64,000 nt of DNA, from NCBI GenBank assembly GCA_002386525.1, contig DGIS01000021.1, forward strand, positions 62,001-126,000, read 5' to 3'. The position numbers and the translations under genes are program-made. The notes beneath the pieces were generated by a model. It saw only the letters and a list, made by a program, of their open reading frames with translations, ran no database searches and was not told the DNA's origin. This DNA comes from Sphingobacterium sp. UBA4616 (GTDB lineage Bacteria; Bacteroidota; Bacteroidia; Sphingobacteriales; Sphingobacteriaceae). Position 1 is the stretch's first letter, and each line of letters begins with the position of its first letter. Of the stretch, positions 16,834-26,515 are shown piece by piece.

Positions 16834-18485
16834 ATATAAACGCTTTTACAATTGAGTATTCAATTATAATCAGATTCAAATACTTTCTGTAAGATTGTAG
16901 ACGACTTTATTTGAAAATTTGATTTTAAACGCTGAAGTAGATAATTAAGGGATTGAGATTTTTTAGATAAAATAATTTGTTCGAATAATGTATTGTAGTA
17001 CAAACAATCTTGTTATATTTGTTGCCCGACGTCAATTTGTATTTGGAATTAGTGGATGTTGGCTTGTGAGATTTGAGTATTCTGAATGATGATTTAGAAG
17101 TTTTATTATAAAGAATTCTAAAGGGGTTTATTTTTTAAATAAACGCTTTACAGATCGAATAGATTAATGTTAAATGATAATTTTATCCCCTATTCAATCC
17201 TAAGCGATTAAGTGTATTTTAGAATTTAAAAAAGTGTTTTCGAATTGCTATTTATTTTAAATCTAAAATTTATGTATTTAACTGTATATTATTTTTTTAG
17301 GTTATTATTTTAAAGCTGGTTTATTTATAGATTTTGGTAAGTAATTGGTGCACTATAATATTTAATTCCTTTTAATAGCGATTTTATATTTATGTCTAAC
17401 AGTTTTAGAAATAACAGGCTGCGCCTTTTAGTATGATTTTGTAATTCGAGTGCCAAAATAAGCCATTGATCTACAGATTTTGGATTGATTTAGCTCATTT
17501 TTATATTAAACCTCTTTACAATTGAGTAAATACCCATTTATTGGATTATATCGTTAATATTCGATTCTCAGAGGGTTTGTTTAGAAAACACACAAGATCG
17601 ATTTTGGGTAGAATTCGATAGTAGACTATTATTTTTGATAAATAGGCTTTGAGATTAGTTTATAATTGAATTCGTTTTATATATATAGAAATATTCAATT
17701 CTTATCGAGTTTATTATAAATATACATTTCCTAGATCCAGTTCCTAACTGGTTGCAATTGATTTGTCCTTATAAGATTATACTATTTACCACACCTCGAG
17801 TTTTTTTTCAAAATATGCTCTTCTAGCGACCTTACTTTATTGCGTAAATTTTGATTGTATAGTATGCAGCTAGTTGAATGTGTATTTGCAGTTCAACAGT
17901 TGTTAGCGCTGTGTTTAATATTATCTGGAATTAGTTCGAATTACAAAGCACTAATAAATCTGCAGCGCTTAATAGGCAGCTTGCGGTAAATGGAAGTTAG
18001 AATGAAAAATAGAGCTACAGACGATTGTCAAGCGCTTTATTCTCCATTTTGCTACACATATTCAGTATTCTTTCTTTTCACCGTTTCAAATTCATAGCGT
18101 ATTGGCTGATTTAACCCCCTGAGAATTCAATAAAAATTTATTGATCAAGTCCTAGACCATAAATCAGTTTTATAATGACTTTAAATCCGCAAGTCGTATT
18201 AAATGTTAATAAATAAAGCTTCGTTTTGTGGCATATTTTTCATTGTTTTGTAATGTGGCGAAGAACGTTCCTTAGGCTCCGAAAGAGGAATATTAGCGAA
18301 ACTGATTTTCTAATATAGAAATAGTTTACAATAAACCCGCTGAGCTTTTGATAAAGGATATATGTCTTAATTACATGCTTTATATTCGATTCTAGAAGGG
18401 TTTAGTTTGAAATGATCTTTTTTTATTGTTTTTTAGAGATAATAATTTAACTATTAATTTTAAATATAAAAGCTTTATAGTTGAA
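16834..18485 (+). repeat. Dispersed repeat family B (ATAAACGCTTTACAATTGAGTA-like)
   Basis: Copies at 16834-16858, 17137-17160, 17503-17528 and 18462-18485 share A/T-rich AAAnGCTTTACA followed by ATTGA or GATCGA. A shorter one lies near 17660 (TTTATAATTGAATT). All have the same orientation. Confidence 0.5.
17737..17751. repeat. Small palindrome CCAGTT-CCT-AACTGG, copy 1 of 2
   Basis: Six-base arms with a three-base loop. A near copy (CCAGATCATAACTGG) is at 18518-18532, in both cases downstream of a family A and a family B repeat. Confidence 0.5.
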
Positions 18486-18517
18486 GAAACATTCGGTTTT
18501 CTTTCTTGTTTGCTAAT

Positions 18518-18532
18518 CCAGATCATAACTGG
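18518..18532. repeat. Small palindrome, copy 2 of 2
   Basis: CCAGATCATAACTGG, matching the 17737 copy at 12 of 15 positions, about 245 bases before the nadA start. Confidence 0.5.
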
Positions 18533-18777
18533 GAGCGATTATCGGATCAGATTTCGGAATTGGTACCATCCAGTAACCCGGATAATTAATACAAATCAGT
18601 TGTAGCCGAAAAAATAATTGATATTTTCATTATCAACCATTAATATCCGAATGCTAGATACTATTTCCTGTTGATGTGAAGGGTAAATTGCGATCATTAG
18701 ATTAATTTGCTTTTAATTGACTTTTATATATGCAACAATGCTTATTTTTGTCATTCACAAAAGTTGAAACTACCCGC

Positions 18778-19773
18778 ATGGAAATTGTAAATTATGAGCT
18801 TCAGGCCAAAGGTTATATCGATGCTCCGATCGATCCTTCATTGGATTTGGTTGAAGAAATCCAACGATTGAAGAAAGAAAAAAATGCTGTAATATTGGCT
18901 CATTATTATCAAGAGTCTGAAATTCAGGATATAGCCGATTATATTGGAGATAGCCTAGGACTATCACAAGAGGCAGCCAAGACGGATGCGGATTTAATTG
19001 TTTTTGCTGGCGTGCATTTCATGGCGGAAACAGCCAAGATACTTTCGCCTACAAAAAAGGTTATTTTACCTGATGCCAAAGCTGGTTGTTCGTTGTCGGA
19101 TTCCTGTCCACCACATCTTTTTGCGAAGTTTAAAGAACAATATCCAGATCATCTGGTCATCACTTATGTGAACTGTACCGCTGAATTGAAAGCGCTTTCA
19201 GATATTGTATGTACATCAAGTAATGCTGTTCAAATAGTGGAGAGCTTGCCTGAGGACCAAAAAATCATCTTTGGTCCCGATCGTAATCTAGGGACATACG
19301 TTAAAAAGAAAACTGGCCGGGATCTAGTCCTTTGGAACGGCGCTTGTATGGTGCATGAGATTTTTTCCCAGGAAAAAATTGAACGTTTGAGAGCCGAATA
19401 TCCGGATGCGAAATTTATTGCCCATCCAGAGTGTGAAGATCATATTCTAGCGAACGCAGATTATGTCGGATCTACAGCTGGAATGCTGAAATTTACTCAA
19501 AATGATGCAGCTCATTCCTATATCGTTGCTACAGAATCAGGCATTCTCCATCAGATGCAGAAAGCGAGTCCTCATAAGACTTTTATACCAGCGCCACCCA
19601 ACAATGCTTGTGCATGTAATGATTGTCCACACATGAAGCTGAATACGCTTGAGAAGCTCTACAATTGCCTTAAGTTTGAATCGCCTGAAATTCTTCTTCC
19701 TGAAGATGTTATTTTTCGCGCCCAGCGTCCGATTGAACGCATGCTGGAAATATCGGCGAGCTTGGGACTATAG
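18778..19773 (+). CDS. nadA: Quinolinate synthase NadA
   Basis: 331 residues from the ATG at 18778. An in-frame ATG at 18730 would add a 16-residue tail with no family counterpart, so the shorter start is preferred. NadA condenses iminoaspartate with dihydroxyacetone phosphate to quinolinate using a [4Fe-4S] cluster. The Cys-bearing motifs are [10 protein letters not shown] (Cys104), WNGACMVHE (Cys190) and [12 protein letters not shown] (Cys278, 280, 283). [24 protein letters not shown] is the N-terminal substrate block. Its partner nadB lies divergently on the far side of the 3 kb noncoding region. Confidence 0.97.
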   Translation: MEIVNYELQAKGYIDAPIDPSLDLVEEIQRLKKEKNAVILAHYYQESEIQDIADYIGDSLGLSQEAAKTDADLIVFAGVHFMAETAKILSPTKKVILPDAKAGCSLSDSCPPHLFAKFKEQYPDHLVITYVNCTAELKALSDIVCTSSNAVQIVESLPEDQKIIFGPDRNLGTYVKKKTGRDLVLWNGACMVHEIFSQEKIERLRAEYPDAKFIAHPECEDHILANADYVGSTAGMLKFTQNDAAHSYIVATESGILHQMQKASPHKTFIPAPPNNACACNDCPHMKLNTLEKLYNCLKFESPEILLPEDVIFRAQRPIERMLEISASLGL

Positions 19774-19991
19774 CGATTAGCATAATTTGGGTATTAGCGA
19801 TAGAAGAAAAGACTGGTTTTCGATAGCGAGCATGAGCTTTTCTTTTTTCCATAGCAGAAACGAGAATTACGACTCGACAAGTGCGGAAAACTGTTGGATT
19901 TTATTGCGACAACTGTTTTGTAATGTCAGTACGATCAATCTTTGAGATGATTGTTTGGCATTATCGATAATAAACTTTTAAACTTTTTAAC

Positions 19992-21044
19992 ATGTTTGAT
20001 TTTGACAATACCGAGCGAACCAATTTGGAAGAAATGGGTGAGTTCGGACTGATTGATTATATAAGCAAAGCTGTGGAATTAACGGAGAAGTCTACCATTA
20101 AAGGTATAGGTGATGACGCCGCTGTTTTGGATTTTGAGGGTAAGAAAACGTTGATATCCACTGACTTACTTTTGGAGGGAATTCATTTTGATCTTCGTTA
20201 TGTTCCTTTAAAGCATCTAGGTTACAAAGCTGTTCAGGTCAATTTGAGCGATATCTACGCAATGAATGGAATAGCGTCTCAGATTACCTTTTCAATAGGC
20301 TTGTCCTCAAAATTTCCATTGGAAGCCGTCGAGGAGATTTATCAGGGAGCTTTAATTGCGTGCAAGAAATATAACGTTGATTTAATTGGAGGAGACACGT
20401 CTGCTTCAGCACAAGGATTAGTAATTTCTGTCACGAGTATAGGTTACGCTGATGCAGATCAAATCGTTTATCGTAGTGGCGCTCAGGAAGGCGATTTATT
20501 ATGTGTCTCTGGCGACCTGGGGGCTGCTTACATGGGCTTACAGCTGCTTGAGCGTGAGAAGGATATTTATCTAGAAAATCCAAATGTACAACCTGATCTG
20601 GAAGGGAAAGATTACATCGTTGAGCGGCAATTAAAACCTGAAGCCCGTAAAGATATTGTAGCTTTATTTGCTGATCTGGGAATTAAGCCTACAGCGATGA
20701 TGGATGTTTCAGATGGGCTTGCTTCAGAGATTCTTCACATCTGCCGACAATCGGACAAAGGCTGTCGGCTATATGAGGAAAAAATTCCGCTTGATCAGAT
20801 GACTTACGATACTGGACGGGAATTTGGAATTGATCCGACTGTAGCGGCGTTGAATGGCGGTGAAGACTACGAATTATTGTTTACAATCGCGCAGGCAGAT
20901 CACGATAAAATTAAGAATCTGCCAGACATCAGTATTATCGGTTATATGACTCCCAGATCCGAAGGTTGCGAGATGATTTCTAAATCTGGAAATCTTTATC
21001 CGATTACAGCGCAAGGATGGAATGCTTTTAAGAAGAAAGATTAA
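19992..21044 (+). CDS. thiL: Thiamine-monophosphate kinase ThiL
   Basis: 350 residues, typical for ThiL, which phosphorylates thiamine monophosphate to thiamine diphosphate. The GIGDDAAVLDF motif lies near residue 37. STDLLLEGIHFDLRY, KAVQVNLSDIYAMNG, LIGGDTSAS, MMDVSDGLASEILHIC and ALNGGEDYELLF are the classical PurM/ThiL blocks. It has its own 220-base upstream gap and ends in a terminator shared with the converging scpA. It is the only clear thiamine gene in the window. Confidence 0.97.
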   Translation: MFDFDNTERTNLEEMGEFGLIDYISKAVELTEKSTIKGIGDDAAVLDFEGKKTLISTDLLLEGIHFDLRYVPLKHLGYKAVQVNLSDIYAMNGIASQITFSIGLSSKFPLEAVEEIYQGALIACKKYNVDLIGGDTSASAQGLVISVTSIGYADADQIVYRSGAQEGDLLCVSGDLGAAYMGLQLLEREKDIYLENPNVQPDLEGKDYIVERQLKPEARKDIVALFADLGIKPTAMMDVSDGLASEILHICRQSDKGCRLYEEKIPLDQMTYDTGREFGIDPTVAALNGGEDYELLFTIAQADHDKIKNLPDISIIGYMTPRSEGCEMISKSGNLYPITAQGWNAFKKKD

Positions 21045-21050
21045 AAAAAA

Positions 21051-21069
21051 GACCTGTCTTAGACAGGTC
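21051..21069. terminator. Bidirectional terminator between thiL and scpA
   Basis: Stem GACCTGTCT/AGACAGGTC, A-run on the left and T-run on the right, between two converging genes. Confidence 0.88.
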
Positions 21070-21073
21070 TTTT

Positions 21074-21862
21074 TTATGTTTCTTCAGTTTCTAAGATAAA
21101 TTCTTCCTCTTCATTTGGATCTCTTCCACCAACGTTGAAATTGTTGTAGCCCAAGCCTACTTCAATCTGTAACAATCGCTGCTGAAGCATTTCAAGAATG
21201 GCCAAAAAGTTATAGACGAACTGAATTTTATTTTCTGAGTTTTTAAGAATTTCCTGAAAATCCAATTTTTTGTTAATCTCAATGAGTTCGGCTATTGCTT
21301 TCTTTTGTTGTTCAATTGTGTAAGGGTATTTGACAACCGTATGGGTTACTTCTGGCGGACGATTACGGAATTGATACATCATTTGCTCGTAGATCATCAT
21401 TAGGCCATAAAGGTCGAAGTTATCCAAATTTTCGCCGCTAGAATCTAGCTTAAGTCTTTGCTGGATATCGAAACGTATATTGCCTCGGCTATAGCATTTT
21501 AGACGATTCTCTTCCAATATTCTAAGATCTTCGCAGGTTTCTTTAAATTGTTTATAGAGAATAAGTTTTTGAACAAGATCTTCCCTAAGATCAATTTCAT
21601 TCTCATTATCGTCCAAATCTGGACGAGGCAATAGCATTTTAGCTTTAATACGCATCAGCGTTGAGGCAACGAAGATAAATTCACTTGCCATTTCCATATT
21701 GAGCGCTTGCATTTGGCTCACATAAGACAAAAAATCATCTGTAATCTTTGAAATTGGTATATCGTGGATGTTTAGTTCATCCCGTTCGATAAAAAATAAT
21801 AGTAAATCAAAAGGTCCCTCAAATTGAGGAAGCTTGATTTCGTAGCCTTCTTCTACTTGCAT
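21074..21862 (-). CDS. scpA: Segregation and condensation protein A (kleisin ScpA)
   Basis: 262 residues. ScpA is the kleisin that bridges the SMC heads with ScpB and helps organise and segregate the chromosome. The N-terminal SMC-neck-binding block is clear (YEIKLPQFEGPFDLLLFFIERDELNIHDIPISKITDDFLSYV), followed by MASEFIFVASTLMRIKAKMLLPRP. The C-terminal winged helix (VYNFLAILEMLQQRLLQIE) is present, followed by an acidic tail. scpB and smc are not in this window. A TAnnTTTG box lies just upstream. Confidence 0.95.
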   Translation of the reverse strand: MQVEEGYEIKLPQFEGPFDLLLFFIERDELNIHDIPISKITDDFLSYVSQMQALNMEMASEFIFVASTLMRIKAKMLLPRPDLDDNENEIDLREDLVQKLILYKQFKETCEDLRILEENRLKCYSRGNIRFDIQQRLKLDSSGENLDNFDLYGLMMIYEQMMYQFRNRPPEVTHTVVKYPYTIEQQKKAIAELIEINKKLDFQEILKNSENKIQFVYNFLAILEMLQQRLLQIEVGLGYNNFNVGGRDPNEEEEFILETEET

Positions 21863-21870
21863 ATCTTATA

Positions 21871-21878
21871 CAAATTTA
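21871..21878 (-). promoter_or_regulatory. -7 promoter box (TAAATTTG) of scpA
   Basis: Minus-strand TAnnTTTG match 9 bases before the scpA ATG, so the leader would be very short or absent. Confidence 0.35.
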
Positions 21879-21973
21879 CATATAAAATCTTTTGCAGTAA
21901 CGCTTATGCAAACTATTCATTATTTTATTTGTTGTACCTCAATATGTAAATGCGATTTATTTTAAAGATTAAA

Positions 21974-21981
21974 TAAATTTG
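21974..21981 (+). promoter_or_regulatory. -7 promoter box (TAAATTTG) of dxs
   Basis: TAnnTTTG match 40 bases before the dxs ATG. Confidence 0.35.
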
Positions 21982-22020
21982 TCGTTACTTTGTGAGTATA
22001 CATCATGTAAATAGCATACT

Positions 22021-23949
22021 ATGCAGTTTGAGACTGGAGAACTATTAAGTAAAATAAACGATCCCTCTGATCTTAAAAAGCTAAAGGAAGACCAATTAGA
22101 ACAATTAAGTCAGGAATTACGTCAATTTATTATTGATCAAGTTTCGGTTAATGGTGGTCACTTTGCAGCAAGTTTAGGAGTTGTCGAATTAACGGTAGCA
22201 TTACATTACGTAATGAATACCCCCTATGATCAATTAATTTGGGATGTCGGTCATCAGGCTTATGGGCATAAAATTCTAACGGGTCGTCGCGATATATTTC
22301 ATACCAATCGAATTGAGAACGGAATCTCGGGTTTTCCCAACCGTTTTGAATCCCAGTACGATGCATTCGGAGTTGGTCACTCATCGACTTCTATTTCCGC
22401 TGCGTTGGGTATGGCAGTTGCATCTCAGATAAAAGGTGAAAAAGACCGCCAGCATATCGCCGTGATCGGTGATGGCGCGTTAACAGGAGGAATGGCATTT
22501 GAAGCATTGAATCATGCAGGAATTTCTAAATCTAATCTTTTAGTAATTTTGAATGATAATTGCATGTCGATAGATCCCAATGTTGGTGCCTTAAAGGAGT
22601 ATTTGACAAGTATTACCACCTCAAAACGATACAATAGATTTAGAGACGATATAGCAGCAGTATTAACTAAGATTTCCGAAGTTGGTCCTAATGCTTTGGG
22701 GATTGCCAAGAAATTGGAAAAAAGTATAAAAGGAACTTTACTGAAGAATGCTAATCTCTTTGAATCTCTAAATTTTAGATATTTTGGCCCAGTTGATGGG
22801 CACGATGTTAAGAAATTAGCAAAAACGCTTGAAGACCTTAAGCATATACCAGGCCCCAAATTATTACATGCTGTTACTGTTAAAGGAAAGGGCTTTGCGC
22901 TGGCTGAAAAAGATCAGACAAAGTGGCATGCCCCTGGTTTATTTGATAAAATTACAGGTGAGATCAAAAAATCGCTCAGTGATAAACCTGTAGCTCCCAA
23001 GTTTCAGGATGTCTTTGGACATACCTTAGTGGAGCTCGCAGAACAAAATGATAAGATCGTGGGGATAACGCCGGCAATGCCATCAGGATCTTCTATGAAC
23101 ATCATGATGAAAGCTATGCCCGAACGTGCTTTTGATGTGGGTATTGCTGAACAGCATGCTGTCACATTCAGTGCGGGACTAGCAACTCAGGGACTATTGC
23201 CATTCTGTAATATCTATTCGTCGTTTATGCAACGAGCATATGATCAGGTGATCCATGATGTTGCATTGCAGAATCTGAACGTCGTTTTCTGTTTGGACCG
23301 TGCGGGCGTTGTAGGCGCAGATGGTGCGACACACCATGGGGCTTATGACATCGCATTTATGCGCTGTGTGCCGAATATGACTGTCTCTGCTCCGATGAAC
23401 GAGGAAGAATTGCGTAATTTGATGTACACAGCTCAATTGCCGGACAAAGGACCCTTTGTCATCAGATATCCCAGAGGAAATGGTGTTATGCCAGATTGGC
23501 GCCGCCCATTTATGGAAATCGAAATTGGAAAAGGACGTCTTATAACGGAGGGAGAAGAGCTTGCTATCTTAAGTTTTGGAGCTATAGGAAACGAAGCTGT
23601 TAAAGCTGTACAGCATTTGAATGAATTAGGTATACATCCAGCACATTATGATCTTCGGTTTGCCAAACCATTAGATGAATCCTTACTCCATCAAGTCTTT
23701 AAGAAGTTTAATAAGATTATTACAGTGGAAGACGGAAGTTTACAGGGGGGCATAGGCTCGGCTATATTAGAATTTATGGCTGATCATGGTTATCACAGCC
23801 AAGTAGTTCGTTTAGGTATTCCAGATAAGATCATTGAACATGCTGAACAAAATGCGCAGTGGAAGAACGCACGCTATGATGCAACTGCAATCATCGTAGA
23901 AGCTAAAAAACTTTGCGACGGAAAATTAACCAATTCAATGGTCGGATAA
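22021..23949 (+). CDS. dxs: 1-deoxy-D-xylulose-5-phosphate synthase Dxs
   Basis: 642 residues, full length. Dxs joins pyruvate and glyceraldehyde 3-phosphate, the entry step of the MEP isoprenoid pathway, and needs thiamine diphosphate. Visible blocks are [35 protein letters not shown], the ThDP-binding [21 protein letters not shown] followed by NDN, the central transketolase segment with [30 protein letters not shown], and the C-terminal [14 protein letters not shown]. It is monocistronic, with a strong terminator directly after. Confidence 0.98.
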   Translation: MQFETGELLSKINDPSDLKKLKEDQLEQLSQELRQFIIDQVSVNGGHFAASLGVVELTVALHYVMNTPYDQLIWDVGHQAYGHKILTGRRDIFHTNRIENGISGFPNRFESQYDAFGVGHSSTSISAALGMAVASQIKGEKDRQHIAVIGDGALTGGMAFEALNHAGISKSNLLVILNDNCMSIDPNVGALKEYLTSITTSKRYNRFRDDIAAVLTKISEVGPNALGIAKKLEKSIKGTLLKNANLFESLNFRYFGPVDGHDVKKLAKTLEDLKHIPGPKLLHAVTVKGKGFALAEKDQTKWHAPGLFDKITGEIKKSLSDKPVAPKFQDVFGHTLVELAEQNDKIVGITPAMPSGSSMNIMMKAMPERAFDVGIAEQHAVTFSAGLATQGLLPFCNIYSSFMQRAYDQVIHDVALQNLNVVFCLDRAGVVGADGATHHGAYDIAFMRCVPNMTVSAPMNEEELRNLMYTAQLPDKGPFVIRYPRGNGVMPDWRRPFMEIEIGKGRLITEGEELAILSFGAIGNEAVKAVQHLNELGIHPAHYDLRFAKPLDESLLHQVFKKFNKIITVEDGSLQGGIGSAILEFMADHGYHSQVVRLGIPDKIIEHAEQNAQWKNARYDATAIIVEAKKLCDGKLTNSMVG

Positions 23950-23974
23950 AACCTATGCACTTGAAAAATAAAAA

Positions 23975-23994
23975 GGAGATCCATCTGGATCTCC
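23975..23994 (+). terminator. Terminator of dxs
   Basis: Stem GGAGATCC/GGATCTCC with a 4-base loop, then a run of six T. Confidence 0.9.
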
Positions 23995-24486
23995 TTTTTT
24001 ATTTTTCAAGTTTTAAGTTCATCAGGAACATCACATGTTACAATGTGTTTTTTCATTCAGGTAATTTATACGGATTTTTATTTTACAAGTATGTATTAAT
24101 TTGGTGAAATGTACATTAGCAATGATGTTAAGTTGGCTTTAAATTCTTATGAATTTATTATTAAAAATATATGAACCAAAGATTGTAAATAGCTATTATT
24201 TTGGTTAATTTAGATCAGCACCTTAGGAAGCGAGAAGTAGTAAGTTTACACGTCTTTTGGTTCTTTTTTTTAAATAAATTTGGAATGTTAATAATTATTT
24301 TTAGAGATCAATTTTAGCGCTAGTTTTCCACAATTTTACACTGTAAATTACTGACATATAATTGTTTATTAATTATTTTATATTTTAGTTTTTTAGCTGA
24401 TATTTTTTTGTCATCTTCGTTCTCAGAGAAAGTTATCAACATATTTTTTGTCGCGTATTGTAAATCAACTTATTAACAATTTTAGA
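23995..24486. promoter_or_regulatory. Noncoding region upstream of dnaA
   Basis: About 490 AT-rich bases without a convincing gene. It holds a TTTTCCACA DnaA-box-like site at 24324-24332 and TTATCAACA at 24433-24441, each one mismatch from the DnaA-box consensus, consistent with autoregulation of dnaA or with part of an origin. A small CACAT/ATGTG hairpin at 24032-24047 precedes a T-run and may be a second dxs terminator. No clear TAnnTTTG box is found; T-rich near matches occur near 24400. Confidence 0.45.
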
Positions 24487-25911
24487 ATGGAAAAAACGTA
24501 TTCAAGTGTCTGGAATAATTGTCTTTCGATTATCAAAGATAATATACCAGCACAAAGTTTCAAGACCTGGTTTGAACCTGTGAAAGCAGTCCGTTTGGAG
24601 GGTGACGTTTTGACTATTCAAGTGCCTAGCTTATTTTTTTATGAGTGGCTAGAAGAACACTATGTGGGAATTCTTCGCAAGACCGTAAAGAAATTTTTAG
24701 GAGAACAAGGTAGATTGGAATACAATATTGTAGTAGAGAAGTCTTCAGCTTCTCATCCTTATACGACTAATCTTCCATCGAATGGCAATGGAGCGGAGGG
24801 GAAAAGGCAATCGATCCCTGTACCGGTATCTTTAAATAGAGATATCAAAAATCCATTTGTTATTCCTGGATTGAAAAAATTGCAGGTTGATCCGCAATTG
24901 AATCAAAACTATACATTCGAAAATTTTATCGAAGGTGAATGTAACCGTCTTGCTCGATCAGCAGGATATGCTGTCGCTAATAAGCCTGGCGGCACTTCAT
25001 TCAATCCGTTGATGATTTATGGAGATGTTGGTTTGGGAAAGACACACCTTGCCCAAGCAATCGGAAATGAGATCAAAAGAAATCTTCCCGATAAACTGGT
25101 CATTTATGTGTCGTGTGAGAAATTCTGTCAACAGTTTGTGGATTCATTGAAAAATAATACGATCAATGATTTCGTTAACTTTTATCAGGCAATGGATGTC
25201 ATTATTATGGATGACGTACACAACTTTGCTGGTAAAGAAAAAACACAGGATATCTTTTTCCATATTTTTAATCATTTGCATCAATCTGGTAAGCAGATTA
25301 TTTTGACTTCAGACAAAGCACCTAAAGATTTAGCTGGTTTGGAGGAGCGTCTGCTTAGTCGTTTTAAATGGGGATTGTCTGCAGATATTCAGATTCCGGA
25401 TCTTGAGACAAGGATGGCAATTTTGAAGAAGAAGATGTATTCCGATGGTATTGACTTACCAGAAAATGTCGTTGAATACGTCGCAACACAGATCGATAAC
25501 AGTGTTCGTGAATTAGAGGGGGCAATGGTTTCACTTTTGGCTCAGTCTACATTGAACAAGAAAGAGATCGATTTGGGGTTAGCAAAATCGATGTTGAAGA
25601 ATTTTGTAAAGAATACACACAAAGAAATTTCAATGGATTTTATTCAAAAATTAGTTTGTGAGTATTTCGAAGTTCCTGTGGATATGGTAAAGTCGAAAGT
25701 TAGAAAGCGAGAAATCGTGCAGGCCAGGCAAATTTCGATGTATTTAGCAAAGGCACATACCAAATCTTCACTCAAATCGATCGGAGCATTCTTCGGAGGA
25801 AGAGATCACTCAACTGTTATTTATGCCTGTCAAACCGTAGAGGATTTAATTGAAACTGACAAGAAATTTAAAACTTACGTGAGTGACATTATGAAAAAGT
25901 TAAAATCTTAA
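24487..25911 (+). CDS. dnaA: Chromosomal replication initiator protein DnaA
   Basis: 474 residues from ATG at 24487. A TTG 39 bases earlier is in frame but would add residues absent from the family. DnaA binds DnaA boxes and opens oriC. Domain I begins at WNNCLSIIKDNIPAQSFKTWFEP. After a short linker, the AAA+ domain has Walker A GDVGLGKTH at about 179-187 and Walker B IIMDDVHNF with Asp242-Asp243. The C-terminal DNA-binding domain carries the signature GGRDHSTVIYACQ near 438. It is monocistronic: dnaN is 5 kb away, not adjacent as in many bacteria. Confidence 0.98.
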   Translation: MEKTYSSVWNNCLSIIKDNIPAQSFKTWFEPVKAVRLEGDVLTIQVPSLFFYEWLEEHYVGILRKTVKKFLGEQGRLEYNIVVEKSSASHPYTTNLPSNGNGAEGKRQSIPVPVSLNRDIKNPFVIPGLKKLQVDPQLNQNYTFENFIEGECNRLARSAGYAVANKPGGTSFNPLMIYGDVGLGKTHLAQAIGNEIKRNLPDKLVIYVSCEKFCQQFVDSLKNNTINDFVNFYQAMDVIIMDDVHNFAGKEKTQDIFFHIFNHLHQSGKQIILTSDKAPKDLAGLEERLLSRFKWGLSADIQIPDLETRMAILKKKMYSDGIDLPENVVEYVATQIDNSVRELEGAMVSLLAQSTLNKKEIDLGLAKSMLKNFVKNTHKEISMDFIQKLVCEYFEVPVDMVKSKVRKREIVQARQISMYLAKAHTKSSLKSIGAFFGGRDHSTVIYACQTVEDLIETDKKFKTYVSDIMKKLKS

Positions 25912-25932
25912 TGTCGATTACTTTAAGTAGAA

Positions 25933-25971
25933 AGCAGAAAGGGCAGTCCAAAATGGATAGCCCTTTCTGCT
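25933..25971 (+). terminator. Terminator of dnaA
   Basis: Stem AGCAGAAAGGGC/GCCCTTTCTGCT, with further pairing GTCC/GGAT inside, followed by TTTTTT. Confidence 0.85.
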
Positions 25972-26006
25972 TTTTTACCTAAAAGCTCTCTATTACATTA
26001 AAAACG

Positions 26007-26369
26007 CTAGCGTTTAGACATTCTCTCTTTCATTTTTTCTTGTTGTTCATCAAATAACTTAACTTGTTCAGGAGTTAGCCACGATTTGATTTTGGCAGAT
26101 TGCATCTCTTGAAGTTGCTTAAATTTCTCCATGTTCGCTTTTCGATCCCCACCATCATTTCTTAGTGCAGCCCGTTGCTGAGCCTGACTTAGCGTAAGAT
26201 TATAGATTGAATCTTTTTGTGTTTGATTGAGGCTTAATAATTTGTCTAAATGCTCTACACGCATTTTAGCTTGTTCTTCCGGACTACGTTGCTGACGCTG
26301 TTGAGCGGAAACAACACCTGTAGCGCTTAAAAATAAACACGCTACTGCCATTAAAATTTTCTTTTTCAT
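26007..26369 (-). CDS. Small periplasmic Spy/CpxP-like protein (DUF4890-type)
   Basis: 120 residues with a signal peptide (MKKKILMAVACLFLSATGVVSAQ). The mature part is helical, Gln/Arg/Lys-rich and includes SPEEQAKMRVEHLDKLLSLNQTQKDSIYNL and WLTPEQVKLFDEQQEKMKERM. The LxxxQ and LTPEQ pattern is that of Spy/CpxP or LTXXQ-like periplasmic proteins, which in other bacteria act as chaperones or metal sensors. The precise role here is unknown. It stands alone between dnaA and lpxK, with its own upstream gap. Confidence 0.75.
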   Translation of the reverse strand: MKKKILMAVACLFLSATGVVSAQQRQQRSPEEQAKMRVEHLDKLLSLNQTQKDSIYNLTLSQAQQRAALRNDGGDRKANMEKFKQLQEMQSAKIKSWLTPEQVKLFDEQQEKMKERMSKR

Positions 26370-26515
26370 CGTTTGTATAGTTTATATCATGAGTGCTTGT
26401 CGTGGCACAATCATTTGTTCATTAAAGACCGAGAAGAACTTTTAAGCTTCTCCGCTTTCATATAGAATATAAATTTGATGAAAAGGTTTAGTATAGCAGC
26501 TGCTCTTAACAAAAT

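Larger units (their letters stand above)
16209..18405 (+). repeat. Dispersed repeat family A (ATATTCGATTCTnAGAGGGTTTGTTTAG-like)
   Basis: Clear copies start at 16209, 17557 and 18382, each beginning ATATTCGA(A/T)TCT and continuing into a G-rich GGGTTT block. Looser copies lie at 16250 (TTCTAAAGTGGTTTAG) and 17115 (TTCTAAAGGGGTTTA). Copies are diverged, in one orientation, and spaced irregularly. The span given runs from the first to the last copy. Confidence 0.55.
15706..18729. other. 3 kb AT-rich noncoding region, candidate oriC
   Basis: No open frame of 60 or more residues lies on either strand between nadB and nadA, which are divergent. The stretch is visibly much more AT-rich than the flanks. 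It holds four DnaA-box-like sites in its left 400 bases, two good hairpins, and several diverged repeat families. In a dense chromosome with dnaA, scpA, parS-like sites and dnaN nearby, an origin of replication is the most plausible content. Unrecognised noncoding RNA or a decayed element is the alternative. No tRNA or rRNA pattern is seen. Confidence 0.5.

Noticed and set aside
15706..18729. Retron, CRISPR or IS remnant in the noncoding region
   Set aside because: No reverse transcriptase or transposase trace, no regular spacer-repeat structure, and no terminal inverted repeats with target duplication seen.
23913..24107. 64-residue plus frame overlapping the dxs stop and terminator
   Set aside because: It runs through the dxs terminator and has no start signal or family features.
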